DNA of 64,000 nucleotides, from assembly GCA_947561585.1 (NCBI GenBank), contig CANNZV010000113.1:177999-241998 (forward strand), read 5' to 3'. The notes beneath the pieces are model-generated. The model saw only the letters and a program-made list of their open reading frames with translations, did not search any database and had not been told where the DNA came from. Position 1 is the first letter of the stretch; each line of letters starts with the position of its first letter. Of the stretch, positions 11,339 to 23,600 are shown piece by piece. The translations under genes were made by a program, and so were the position numbers. Source of the DNA: Caprella mutica. Lineage: Eukaryota > Arthropoda > Malacostraca > Amphipoda > Caprellidae.

Positions 11339-11729
11339 CGAATCAGAGCGCAGAGATTTAGCTCTATGTGTGGCCACACGCTCAAAAAACTATATGATAA
11401 AGGCCCCTACTCTCTAAAACCTCGTTCACCATACCTGTCTTATGATAAAGATACGTGTGAACTGCCATTTGTGTTGCCGAGTGCTTGGACCTTCTGGACG
11501 TGCCGCTTGTGCCTTTTTACCCTGTGTTTCTTTTGTAATTGTGTTGTGATAAGTTTTGTGACTCAGTGCTTCTTCGACTTGCGATCCTCTGTATTTCTGG
11601 ACTCGCATCTTTCTTGCCCTGTCCTGGGATCTTTGGAGCCTTACTCCTTTTTTATTTTCTTTCTATCTGATTATTTTACATAATTGGTGTTTTCTTGTCT
11701 TTCCTATCACCACTCCCCCTGAGGGGGAA

Positions 11730-13173
11730 ATGGGCCGCACTAAAGGCGGTCTGAGGGGCGTGGCGGGGTGTCCTATACTGATCACCCCAACCCTTCTACC
11801 TGCCTCTTCTTCTTCACCTACCTCTCACTCTAGACAAACCTTTAAGATCCTCCTACGTACTAACTCTCCTAACCCTCCTTCTCATGCTACAATTTTCCAA
11901 ACCATATTTGAGAAATTTGAGATTCCTTTGATTCGCATTTCCGATATTAAGAATGGCTTCTTTGCCATAACAGATAACCCCAACCATATTGATAAAATTT
12001 TGTCACCCCCATCTGTAACTGCTCTCAATGAAATTCCTCCCGAGCTGAAGTCGCAGCGTACTGCTTTTGTGGGACAACTTGATCACTCTGTGGTTAATCG
12101 GCCAGAGAACGAAATTAAAATAGAACTTGAAAATAACCATCCATTTCTAAAAGTTGCAGCAGTTCATAAAATCAAACAATATACCCACTTACTTAAAATT
12201 GAATGTACTGAGACCCAGATGGCAGATGAAATTTTGGAGAACGGACTAATAATGTTTAATACTAGAATCACTCCCTCTCAAACTGAACGTGAATGTTACA
12301 TTCAAATCCAAATTTGTTTTAAATGTTATAAATTTGAGGAACACTCCACAGAGCAATGTAAGTCTACTAGAGTAGTTTGTTCCGATCGTGCGCCGAGGAC
12401 GGTCACACACACCACACTTGCACCTCACAGACAAAAAAATTCCTCAACTGCACAACCAACAATGACCATAGAACACTAGCGGGCAGGTGCCCATATAGGA
12501 AGAAGGCCGAGGCCGAACGAGAAAGAAAAGCAACAAATAAAATTACTGAACAAAACAATCAAACTTTTGCAAACATAGCCAAAACAGCCATAGAACAAAC
12601 CATAGAAAAAACAAAACCACCACCACCCACCCACATAAACCTCACCTCCAACACCCATCTAAAACTCACAGCCCTCATTCTTGAAGCCCATATTGCTACA
12701 ATAGGGGGGTCCGGCAGGTTCGGGGAACTGCTGTGTGAAAGCCTCAAAGCCAACTTTGGCATTGAGGCTAAGTTCCCCGACAGTGAATCCCAATCTATTT
12801 TCAATACTTACTTTAATCCACCAACAGTCATGCAACCACCACAATCCCACTCCCCACCATACCACCACTCAAGCACCTGCCAAACCACCCACCACTACCC
12901 AACCACCCATCACTTCCCAACCAACAACCACTTCCCAACCACCAATCACTTCCCAACCACCTCCACTCACCGACTCATCCATTGACACCACCACCGACAC
13001 AAATAACTTCATCACTGTGCAGCGCAAAACAAAGCGCAAACAATCGAAATCTCCACTACATAGAAGAACGCCCACCCAAACAACAACACAAAATCGACCT
13101 CGACGAATCCGGAACAAGTGAAACAGTAGTTCCGTCATCTCCACCACCAGCCGAACAATTCATTGAGAAGTGA
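11730..13173 (+). pseudogene. Copy A ORF1: Gag-like CCHC protein, frameshifted
   Basis: In jockey-type LINEs ORF1 is an RNA-binding Gag-like protein that forms the RNP with the element RNA. The frame opens with ATG at 11730. The conserved core (PPELKSQRTAFVGQLD, YTHLLKIECTETQM) matches the intact ORF1 of copy B. The first knuckle CFKCYKFEEHSTEQC is intact near residues 195-210. After it the frame shifts near 12380, and the second and third knuckles continue in another frame (CAEDGHTHHTC, then a third with its first Cys changed). A further shift leads to a Thr/Pro/His/Gln-rich C-terminal part. Relative to copy C it has lost five codons before PPEL and most of the C-terminal tail. It is certainly broken. 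Confidence 0.85.
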
Positions 13174-13257
13174 TGTCAGGCCCCCTCAATTCTCCAAACA
13201 TGCTCTGAGGAGTATTCCTCACGTAGAGTTCCTCAAACTGCCTGATGTATTTTAATA

Positions 13258-15963
13258 ATGTCTTTAACAATAGTGCAACATAACGTAAGAGCTTGGAAAA
13301 CCAATAAAATTTCTCTTTCTAATATTTATAATGATTTGAAACCCGATGTTATTTTGATAAACGAAACCAGCCAAATTAATGATCCAATAAAAAATTTCAA
13401 TTATAAAGTTTTCCAAATCAATAGAACTAGCCAGCTACATGCTGGCATTGCAATAGCCGTTCATCAAAATAACATCGTGAAATTGCATGACGATTTTTAT
13501 TCTGATTTACTTGCAATAACCATCAACACACAACACGGCCCAATCACAATAGCTACATCTTCGGGACGATTACTTGACTTTTCCTGACTACTACAAACTT
13601 TTCAGACTCGACAATCCAGTACTCTGTATAGGCGACGCAAATGCACACCATACAACTTTTGGACATAATAACAACAATAGAACAGGCAAACAAATTAAAT
13701 ACTTAATAGATCAAGGACTCGCAACTTTTCACGGACCCGACTTCCCGACTTTCTTTTCACACAACGGAATGACTACTCCCGATATTGCTCTCTCGTCCCC
13801 CAACTTCCCCTTCAACCGCCACTTCAAAGCCGGCCCATTAACCCCCTCTGATCATATCCCAATAATAGCAACAGTTTCAATTCAACCTATTCAAATTCCA
13901 ATCCGGCCCAGGTCACAGCCACACAGAGCTGACTGGGATAAATTTAAATCATTACTTTCCAATCAAACCTTTTATCCCCCTCCAGAGGCAACTCTGGAGG
14001 AAATCGATCTTCAACTCAATAGCATGACAGAGGCAGTCAACAGGCTGCCTCAGAATCAATTCCCACCCTTTACAAGAGAGCAATACCGGGAGTAAAACCA
14101 GACCACATTATATATAGGTTACATGTAGCTCACGAAACACTAATGACTGAATTAAGGACTTACGGACCGACGCCTGCCAGGTACCAAACACTAATTAGAA
14201 TTCGCCGTGACATCAGACAAAACTTCACAACACTACATTCACAGACCTGGGATAAACTTATCCACAACCTCCAACTAGAGGAGGACCCTAAATCCTTCTG
14301 GAGGCAGGTCTCACGTCTCCTCGGCAGTAACAAACAAACAGCTCCATATATTTTAGGTCACAATAGGGAAACACTCCACACTGCCGAGGAGAAAGAACAA
14401 CACTTTAGGGTACACTGGCAGGAAATTTTCTCCGAAGGTGGAGAAAATGACAATGACTTTACATACACAGTAGAATACAACATGCTCCACAGACACGCAC
14501 ACCTCACAAACCAACACCACACATCAGACTTAAATAGACTAAATGACGCCTTTCCACCAACTTCACTGACTGAATTTAAAACCGTCCTGAGAACATTCAA
14601 AGACAAAGCCCCTGGTCCCTCCGGAATCACAACACAACAACTCCTACACCTCCCAAGCAGCATGATACACTCTTTAGTTAACATATACAATAATGCTCTT
14701 GCTGCTGGTTACTTTCCTGACCAGCTTAAAGTAGCTCACATGGTGCTCATCCCTAAGGGGGGAGCACCCTCACAACACAACATAAAAAACTACAGACCAA
14801 TTTCACTATTAGACATACACGCAAAAATACTTGACAAAATACTCAACACACGCCTCAACACACACTTACAGAACAACAACTTAGTAAGCACTAGGCAACA
14901 CGGATTCCGGTCGACCAAGGGAACACACACTGCAATAGCCTTCATAAATGAAACAATAGCATACCATATAAGAAACAAATTTATAATTGATGTTGTATTA
15001 AGGGACGTCGCAAAGGCGTTCGACAAGGTCTGGCATTTTGGACTAAAGCACAAACTTTTGGCTTTAGGACTTCATGACTGTTTCTTTCGAACCCTTTGCG
15101 ACTACCTGGACGATAGGAAGGCGGCGATTAGGCTGGGCGGCTACGTGGGCGAGCTTTTCGATTTGTGTACGGGGGTGCCGCAAGGGGCCAATCTTTCTCC
15201 AACCCTCTATAGTTTTTATATTCACGACATGGCCGAACCAATCCATAATTCAGAATACGTTTGCTTCGCCGATTATATCACACAGATCATATGCACACAA
15301 CACTCATATAACCTACACTCACGCAGAACCCAACGTAAAATAGAACAAATAAACACATACGAAGCATGTTGGAAAATCACAACAAACACTAATAAATTTC
15401 AGATAATCCCTATCAACCGCGTGAGGACGGGGGAGATCCTTGTGGACGACCTGCCGAGGGTCTATTCCTCTCAGTTGGGTCCTTAGTCTCCACTTTAACT
15501 CTCGCGGCTTTGTCCCTCAAATAGAAAACAGAGTAAACATAGCCCGCAGCAAATTGTTGAAGCTCTATCGCTTCGGTAATTTGCTGCCCCGCACCAAACA
15601 ACACCTTTACACTGCAATAGTTAGATCAGCTCTCTTCTACCCCACTATCCCACTACACACAATATCCAAAACACAAACACTAAAACTACAACGCGTTCAA
15701 AACCAAGCACTACGATATATCACAAACACTCGCAAAACAGACTTCATTCACGCACAAACACTACACGAACAAAAAACATTCCTCCAATAAACATAACACT
15801 TCATCGGCAAGCAAACTCCCTCTGGGAAAAAATAGCTTCAAATAACCCAGAAAAAGACCAACAATTCCCCCTAATGTCCAACCAATTCCATAATAGAAAA
15901 CAAATTTTTCCCAGCAGCAAAAAAATAGCCCTCTCTCCCGAACCTGCACCTTTTTACACATAG
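13258..15963 (+). pseudogene. Copy A ORF2: endonuclease-reverse transcriptase, broken
   Basis: This is the APE-type endonuclease plus reverse transcriptase of a jockey-like LINE, the enzyme for target-primed reverse transcription. The endonuclease begins IVQHNVRAWKTNK and has ILINETS, GDANAH and SDHIPI. RT blocks follow: DKAPGPSGI, YRPISLLDIHAKILDKIL, QHGFRSTKGTHTA, RDVAKAFDKVWH, TGVPQGANLSPTLYSFYIHD. The catalytic box reads CFADYITQ, so one catalytic Asp is Tyr. Lesions: a frameshift at about 13560-13590, a one-base loss near 14040 (GTCAACAGG against GTCAAACAGG in copy C), and a frameshift near 15455. The first and last of these are also in copy C. The C-terminal tail ends at TAG 15961-15963 (PEPAPFYT). 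Confidence 0.9.
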
Positions 15964-16021
15964 CGAACTGCTCGTTCGCTAGCCATCTCTCCTCTTCGCG
16001 AGTGATTAAGTCGCCATCAAG

Positions 16022-16660
16022 GGTTGGTACTCGGGCAGCCATAATCACAGGTCGTAAATCGAGAGGGTACCAAGAGCGGATGGCTGGCGGTTGGTTGCCG
16101 TAGGGTGATCTGCCGCAGCCTCCGCTTGCGTGAACTGTAGACTGATCTGTGGGGGCAGCCAGCCCATTATGAGTCGCCCTGGCGCTCAGGTTGGTACTCG
16201 GGCAGCCTTATCCTGTCACTCTTATGAGTGATATGGGCCGCCAGCCCATTGTGAGTCGCCTGAACACCCTGAAACTATCCGGATCCTAAACGCTTACGTT
16301 TCTCAAACCCTCATCTCGTCGGCGCCTTCGGGCCTCTGTGGGTCGCCTGCTTGCAGGCGATAAGCAGAGGACCGTGAGTGCCGTGGGGATGGGGATTTGA
16401 AGGGGGAATCTGGAGAAGGTCGGGTTATCAGAGATTCAAGTTGGTACTCGGGCAGCCTTACTGTTGTTCCTTTAGGTCAACAGGGGTGCCAGCCCATTGT
16501 GAGTCGCTTGGATTCTCTGCCCTTGGGACTAGCTGGATCTCTAACGTCCTACGTTTCTCAAACCTTCATCCTGTCGACACTTTCGGCCCGCTGCGAAATC
16601 AGTGGACCGCTGGTGCCGTGAGGATGGGGGTTTGAAGAGGGGATCTGGCGACGCCCAATT
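16022..16660 (+). repeat. Three imperfect tandem blocks in the 3' region of copy A
   Basis: Blocks begin with TTGGTACTCGGGCAGCC at about 16026, 16191 and 16441, and each continues to a 'CAGCCCATTNTGAGTCGC' segment. The last two share TACGTTTCTCAAACC(C/T)TCATC and end in a 'GGGGATNTGGCG/GAGA' stretch. Copy C has lost this segment by a deletion of about 1.4 kb. Confidence 0.85.
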
Positions 16661-17222
16661 GGCTCAGCTTCTTGCCGCCTTTCTGTCGTCCCATATTTAT
16701 TGTATATATCCATATGTCAACTCCAGCTCTATACGTTGAGCTCGTGAAAGTACCATCGGGCAGCTGATGTGCTCCGTGTTCGGGGGATGGTCCCTCGGGA
16801 CCGTCTTGCGAACGGGGAGTGCGGTGGCTGTCCGGTGGTACAATCACGAGCAACCCCATACTTATATTTTTTGCTCAGTTCACGTTTAGTTTAAACTTTA
16901 CTTGGGGCGGGGTACCCGCGTGGATGTCACCGGGCGTCTCCATGATCAGACCACAGGCGTGGGGCTCGGGGTTCGTCCGGTGGTATTGTCGCGGGTATCT
17001 CGGCCTACAACTGTGCGATCTTGCTACTCTCTTCTGCTCTCCGGCTCGGGTCCGCTTCTGGTCCCCTTCTTCACAATGAGTCTCCCGGTGGGTCTTGGAC
17101 TACTTCCGCCTGCCTTCTCCTACCTGCATCAGTGGGGAGAGAAAGTTGGTGGGTTAAGCTCTGGGCCTTCAGGGAGGGGCGATGTGGTGAGGGGGTTCGG
17201 GGAGTCGCGGTGCTCTACTCTG

Positions 17223-17459
17223 CCCATTCAGCAATGAATGGGTCAGTTGTGGAGTGTGGCGGCTCTTGGTGGGCAAGTGCTTGGAAGTAGGTGGGTTGAG
17301 ACTTTGTCTGCCTTCGTCCAGCAATGGACGAGGTAAGAGTTGGTCTCAGCCTAAGGGGGTGGCAACTTGGCACAGAAACAAACCCTTAAAAAACGTCCGT
17401 TCTTTCTCTGGGCGCGGCCTGTCTCTTTTCGCTCCTTCCTCATTCACTATTGGATGAGG
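17223..17459 (+). other. Three stem-loops in the copy A 3' region, two with GCAA loops
   Basis: CCCATTCA-GCAA-TGAATGGG (17223-17242), CTTCGTCCA-GCAA-TGGACGAGG (17312-17333) and CCTCATTCA-CTAT-TGGATGAGG (17438-17459) each form 8-9-bp stems. In copy C the second hairpin (38418-38439) has the paired change C-G to T-A, which keeps the stem. GCAA is a GNRA-type tetraloop, so these may be RNA structures recognised during retrotransposition. Confidence 0.65.
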
Positions 17460-18064
17460 CTGGTGCGTGGGGAGGCGTGGCCGCGTCTTGAGGGAGGGCG
17501 GGAATCTGAGTCTCAGAACCTTCTAACCTATGAGCAATGGCTCAAAGCGCGTGGGCATGGCCTCGCCTGGCTGCCCGCCTCCCTGGGCCGGTGTGCCGCG
17601 CTATGCGCAACATGCCGGCTCTCGGGGGCGGGGAGATGGCGGGGCTGCGTGCACGTGCTCCATAGTTCAGCATAAAATATAGCGTCTCACAAAGCAGTTA
17701 GAAACGGCTAAAGCTCGAGAGGAATTACAGTAATCTAAAATTTTTCAATACCCCAAATCTCAAGTTTCCTACAATAGCATCACTCTTATCTTATCATCAT
17801 AAAATCAATAGTATAATAGCCCGCACTACAGTGCATTGATGTGCAATATTTTCTCGTACCCTATCCTCACCTCTTCTCACTTCCTACCACCAGTTATGTG
17901 ATTAATCACCTTTTTCTTCTTTTTTTTTTCTCCTACTGTCTTTAGTTTCATTTTCAGGCTCCAGTTTTACTTCCTCTATCGGCTTCCCTTAGCCAACTCT
18001 TCTTTCCTTCTTTTCTATCAAAGGTATCGACCACCACCACCACCGTAAAAACCTCCTTTTTTCC

Positions 18065-18310
18065 TCCCACTGCTGCTGTTGTTTTTCCAGGATGCCCTCT
18101 ACTCTGATGCTGTTGGACGTGACACGACCCCCGATCTGCTTCTTTGGATACTGGTACTTCAGGTTCACTAGGATTTACTTTACGCCAGTGAAGGAAAGAC
18201 GGTGGTTTTGGTCTGCAGGAAGGTGGTGGACGCCATACGAGGGGTGGTGGACGTGGGATTTGAGGAGTGGGTGGGTCAGTGAGAGCGATCTCAACTGATT
18301 TTTGTGAAAA
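18065..18310 (+). other. Conserved 3' module, copy A
   Basis: CACTGCTGCTGTTGTTTTTCCAG is followed by GATGCCCTCTACTCTGATGC and about 200 bp that are nearly identical in copies A, B, C and D (18065, 25108, 39170, 46980). The junction looks like a strong 3' splice site (pyrimidine tract plus CAG). One frame, beginning DALYSDAVGRDTTPD, is open through the module in C and D but has TAG in A and B. It is probably the recognised 3' end of the LINE RNA. A captured exon is a less likely alternative. Confidence 0.7.
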
Positions 18311-19167
18311 ATATGTAAATAAATTTTTGATATATAACTAATGGAATTGTTTCACTGTCCTCCTAAAATGAAGTTGGATTTATCTTATATTAATGGATAA
18401 CTATAATAATAAAAACAAATCCACCTATTTTGTAATGTTGAAGATAATAAACTGATTAATTTCACTTTAACTGTTAACAAATTCAAAAGTTAGTTGAATG
18501 CTTATATTAAAGTCCGTATGTTTACATTTGAAAAATCTACTAATATGATGAAAGAGTCTCGTATTGCCTGCTCTTTTTTTTAAATATAGACAATAAAGTT
18601 AGTGTTTGTAGGAAAAATATCTTTAAAATTCATTATATAATCATAATTATTTCAATTTTGGCCAATAAAAACTTTTTCTTGGCGAAAATATACGATGCAA
18701 CACTCTGGTGTCTTTTGTGAGGTGAGCAGCGAATCAGAGCTCAGAGATTTAGTTCATTGTTCGGCCTCACGCTCAAAAAAAAAAAAAAAAAAAAAAACTA
18801 TATAATAAAGGCTTCTACTTTCTAAAACTTTTGACTTCTGGAATAGCAAAGTGGATTTTTCACTGCGTTTTTTCTAAGTGTTTTTTTCGGTGTATTTTCA
18901 GTGGTATTTGTGTTTGTGCGAGCCAGTGTAAACCTTGCGTTTTCGGTGTCAGTGATTTTTCCTTTACCATCCTCCTTATCCTTCAAGTAAGTAACATTTA
19001 TTTTGTGCACTTTCTTTGTTTGGTAGGGATTCGGGTGATTTTTCTTCTTGTGTATTTTTGTCGTGACCAGCTGCTGAATTGGTTTAGGGGTAGGGTAGGA
19101 TTTTAACCTGCCTAATGGCAGGTTCCGGGGTCGCGGCCATCGCGGTCCAACCCCCATTCCAAACTCC

Positions 19168-20463
19168 ATGTTACATGTTAACAATAGCAGGAAAACCTTT
19201 AAAATACTTCTAAAAACAATAGACCCTAGAATTAATGTTAAATTCGACGATATTTTTCGGACCACTTTCAAAGACTTAGAAGCTCCTCTGACAAAAATAA
19301 ATTCTGCAAAACATGGCTACTACGCAATAACTGACCAACAACAAAATATAGACAAAATGCTAACAGACAAAGCTATAAAAGCCTTCAAAAAGATTAATCT
19401 AACCCAATCAATCCCCTCCGAGTTACGAGCTAAAAGGACAGTATTTGTTAGACAACTAGACAGAACAATAGGATCACGATCGACTGACGACATTCAAACT
19501 GAAATAGAAACGACTAACGACTATATCAAACTCAACAAGGTAACTAAAATAAAAGATTATACTCACATAATAAAAATTGAAGTAACTGACTCGACAATGA
19601 CCCAAAAAATACTGACTGACGGCTTTTATATGTTCAATACCAAAGTTTCCCCTCACCAATGCGATCAAGAGAAACACACACATATTTTAATATGCTATAA
19701 TTGTTACAAAATGGAAGACCACATATCGGAGAAATGCCCTCAAAAAACAATAGTGTGCTCAGAATGTGTCCAACAAGGCCACAAATTCACAGACTGCCCT
19801 AATGACTCAAAGAAATGTTTAAACTGCGGCCAGGGTCATCGTACTCTGGCGGCAAGCTGCCCCTACAGGAAAGAGAAAACAAAGAAAAAAGAAAAAGAAG
19901 TAGCACAAAAGACTAACAATAAAATAAATCAAACCTATGCCAATATAGCAAGAACTGCCATTGAAGAAACTGCCCCAAAACAGATAAACGTGACACGAGA
20001 CACTGACTTACGTATGACAGCAATAATCCTGGAAGCGCACATTGCGGCGCTTTCAGGAAAACGGAAATTTGGAGACTTACTCTCAGAATCACTAAGACTT
20101 AACTTCGACATTGACGTCAAATTCCCCGACAGAAACTCGCAAGACATTTTTAATATATACAAAAACAGAATCGATATGGACGAAACAATCTCAAACAATT
20201 CTATGGAAACAGAAACTATTGTAACCAACAAGAGGAAACAAAGGGACTTGACACCGACGGAAATACAACAACCGGAACCAAAACAACAGAGACAGAGACG
20301 GAAATCGACTAAGACCGACCTAAACCCAACACCAACAAGCTCCCCAACCAAATCAACCAGAAGCAAAACTAATAAACAACCAGTAACGTTTTACCTCTAC
20401 AAAAACCAGAAAGACACCCACAACTACGAACCCCTTCCCCCGCCACTGACATTTACGCACTGA
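19168..20463 (+). CDS. Copy B ORF1: Gag-like protein with three CCHC knuckles
   Basis: A 431-codon intact frame. ORF1 of jockey-group LINEs binds the element RNA and forms the RNP. The N-terminal half carries the family core (PSELRAKRTVFVRQLD near residue 90; YTHIIKIEVTDSTMTQ near 130). Three zinc knuckles follow at about residues 176-235: CYNCYKMEDHISEKC, CSECVQQGHKFTDC and CLNCGQGHRTLAASC. A basic, lysine-rich segment comes next (KEKTKKKEKEVAQK), then a conserved NQTYANIARTAIEE stretch and a Thr/Gln/Pro-rich tail. The three-knuckle layout is the one known from jockey, HeT-A and TART Gag proteins. I chose the ATG at 19168 because similarity to copies A and C starts right after it; an upstream non-AUG start cannot be excluded. 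ORF2 begins 185 bp downstream. Confidence 0.9.
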   Translation: MLHVNNSRKTFKILLKTIDPRINVKFDDIFRTTFKDLEAPLTKINSAKHGYYAITDQQQNIDKMLTDKAIKAFKKINLTQSIPSELRAKRTVFVRQLDRTIGSRSTDDIQTEIETTNDYIKLNKVTKIKDYTHIIKIEVTDSTMTQKILTDGFYMFNTKVSPHQCDQEKHTHILICYNCYKMEDHISEKCPQKTIVCSECVQQGHKFTDCPNDSKKCLNCGQGHRTLAASCPYRKEKTKKKEKEVAQKTNNKINQTYANIARTAIEETAPKQINVTRDTDLRMTAIILEAHIAALSGKRKFGDLLSESLRLNFDIDVKFPDRNSQDIFNIYKNRIDMDETISNNSMETETIVTNKRKQRDLTPTEIQQPEPKQQRQRRKSTKTDLNPTPTSSPTKSTRSKTNKQPVTFYLYKNQKDTHNYEPLPPPLTFTH

Positions 20464-20647
20464 TGTACAAGAAGAGACTCAAGATAGGACTTCCCAACAA
20501 CAATTGCCGGACTGACTTCTTGGATGACTTACGTATTGGAAACACTAGCAGATTCAGACCAGCCTCAAAAGTTCAAACTACAAACTATCAGCAATGACAG
20601 TTTCCCAAAACTAGAAAGCGTGTTTATTCTCCCTCCTGACCCTCCCC

Positions 20648-23600
20648 ATGAATAGACCAATTTCTCAACTGACAATAATTCAGCATAATGTAAGAAACTG
20701 GAGGGTGGATAGACACGCTTTCGCAAACATTTACAATAGTCTAAACCCAGAAGTAATACTAATAAATGAGACATCGACGACTGACGACCACCCCATCAAA
20801 ATTTTTAACTATAATGTTTTCAAATCAAACAAACAAAACGAACTAAATAGAAGCACTGCAATAGCTATAAGACGCGACCTTCAACCACGACTTGACGACG
20901 ACTTCTATTCGGATTTAATAGCCATCACAATAGACACTATTCACGAACAACTTACAATAGCAACCAACTATATTCCACCACGTGACGCCTACATCAACTA
21001 TATCGACTTCCATAGACTTTTCAGACAAAAACACCCAATATTCTTCATAGCCGACTTAAACGCAACTAATAGGAACCTAGGATACTCATCAACCAACTAC
21101 ATAGGCAGACAACTCAAATCAATAATAGATAAATACAATCTGACTCACAACGGACCTGACTTTCCCACCTACATATATAGGCCACAACGGAACAGGTTAA
21201 CCAGACATAGTCCTAACTAACAAACACTTCCACTACAACCTCCATCTCAGACCAGGACCATTGACCCCATCCGACCGGTAGCCGGTAAATTGCTCGAAAA
21301 CAATTGCTCGAAAGACAATTGCTCGAAAACAATTGCTCGAATGAACAATTGCTCGAAAGAACAATTGCTCGAAAGACAATTGCTCGAAAAACAATTGCTC
21401 GAACGAACAATTGCTCGAATGAACAATTGCTCGAATTAACAAATTGCTCGAATGAACAAAATTGCTCGAATTATAAAAGTGCAGAGTTTTCGATTTTATA
21501 AAAGTCAGTTATTCATGAAGTGGAGCTGCACCTAACAATCCTAGTTTCTTTTAGTAATTGATCATTAATCATTCTATAAATGATTTTAATTATTACTCAT
21601 TCTGCATAATCTTTTTTTTATACCGTTTGTGCCATCTCGTATGTAACATGTGAATTGGAATCATGTGGTGAATCACTACTATTCATGTTTTTCATAAAAC
21701 CTGAAAATTTATTTATTACTAGCCTATCTGTATGTGGTACCTCAATAGGTGAAATAACTCAAAGTTATGGCAGAGTCTTTATAAATCTACAAAAAAAATT
21801 CGGGTTTTATGATAAAAAAACATGAATAGTAGTGATTCACCACATGATTACAATTCACATGTTACATACGAGATGACACAAACGGTCTAAAAAAAAGATT
21901 ATGCACAATGAGTAATAATTAATATTAATTATAGAATGATTAATGAGCAATTACTAAAAAGAAACAAGGATTGTTATGTGCAGCTCCACTTCATGAATAA
22001 CTGACTTTTATAAAATCGAAAACTGTGTAATTTTATAATTCGAGCAATTTTGTTCATTCGAGCAATTGTTCATTCGAGCAATTGTTCGTTCGAGCAATTG
22101 TTTTTCGAGCAATTGTCTTTCGAGCAATTGTTCATTCGAGCAATTGTTCATTAGAGCAATTGTTTTTCGAGCAATTGTTTTCGAGCAATTGTCTTTCGAG
22201 CAATTGTTTTCGAGCAATTTACCTAGAACCCATCCGACCATATCCCCACAATAGCCACAGTCTCCATCTCACTAATCCATACCCCTATGACCCCTAGACA
22301 CCAAATCCACAAAACTGACTGGGAAAAATACAAGGACAAACTTAAGACTGCAGAATCAACCCCAGGATCGACATCAATAGATACCAAATAGACTACCATA
22401 TTGACGAATGGACAAAAGCCATACAAGACGCATTTAACGACAGCACCCCAATCCTTTACAAACGGACAATCCCTGGAGTACGACCAGATAGGACAATTAC
22501 CAGACTACAATCCGACTACCAACGACTACTTCTGGATATATGGACCTACGGACCCTCTCCCCTCAAATACAGACAGCTCAACCAAGTACAACATGATATA
22601 TCAAAAGCATATAAGGACATAGAAGCAGCAACGTGGGAAGGTCTGATCTCCAACCTTGACTTAGAGACCGACCCACAAAAATTTTGGAAGACAATAAAGA
22701 GACTCCAGGGAAACAACAAACAGACAGCCCCCTACCTAAAAGACGCAAATGGACAAAAAGTACACAATATAGAAGACAAAGAATTACTATTTAGGGATCA
22801 CTGGAACCACATTTTCACGGACGAAGGACTACTAGACAACGACTTTACTGACAGCATTTCCGATTATATATACTCCATAGACCGTACAATACGACCATAC
22901 TCAATGGCAAATCTAAATAGACTCAATGACGACTTCCCCCCAATCACAATGACAGAATTCCAAACTGCACTAAAGACCTTCAAGGACAAATCCCCAGGAC
23001 CAACAGGCATACGACTAAAACAACTGACCAACCTACCCCCAAACATGACAACGACTTTAATACGAATATTCAACCTCGCACTTTCAATAGGCTACTTCCC
23101 AGACGCATTCAAAAAAGCAATAATGATATTCATCCCAAAAACTAGTTATAACCAAACAGACGTATCCAAATTCAGACCAATTTCATTACTCGATATACAT
23201 GGAAAAATATTAGACAAAATATTGAACCGACGACTGACAACTATATTAAATGAGACGGGCAAGACAAATGACAGACAACACGGATTTAGGGAAAATAGAG
23301 GCACGCATACAGCACTCGCAACACTAAATGAGACAATAGCCAGAGACCATAGACTTGGAGACAATATTGACATTATCATGAGAGACGTTACCAAAGCATT
23401 CGACAAAGTATGGCATGACGGACTTAAATTTAAACTTAAGCAACTTAATTTACCAAATGACTGTTTCACTAAAATATTATGCAATTACTTAGAAAATAGA
23501 ACAACAAAAATTAGACTAGGGACTTATTTAGGAAACGACTTTACGCTTAACACAGGGGTTCCCCAGGGTGCCTGCCTATCCCCAACCCTCTACTCATTCT

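Larger units (their letters stand above)
15964..18064 (+). other. Copy A 3' region, GC-rich, non-coding
   Basis: About 2.1 kb between the ORF2 stop and the shared 3' module. It contains three tandem blocks (16022-16660) and a set of stem-loops (17223-17459), then an AT-rich part (17690-18064) nearly identical to 38770-39165 of copy C. The many open frames in the GC-rich part overlap on both strands and match nothing, so I do not call genes here. Confidence 0.7.
11339..18729 (+). mobile_element. Jockey-like LINE, copy A (inactive)
   Basis: First of four head-to-tail LINEs. It starts with CGAATCAGAGCGCAGAGATT, a start shared with copies B (about 18730), C (29688) and D (39837). It contains a broken ORF1 and a broken ORF2, then a long GC-rich 3' region with internal repeats, a conserved 3' module from about 18065, and ~600 bp of AT-rich tail leading into copy B. 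Copy C is its close relative. It is inactive: frameshifts occur in both ORFs and the RT catalytic box reads FADY rather than FADD. Confidence 0.9.

Noticed and set aside
16378..17675. Many overlapping open frames in the GC-rich 3' region of copy A
   Set aside because: They are present in all frames and on both strands, not conserved in frame in copy C, and best explained by GC-rich non-coding RNA sequence.
21213..22297. Several 60-77-codon frames rich in SSNC/EQLF repeats
   Set aside because: They are translations of the foldback element's TTGCTCGAA repeats on both strands.
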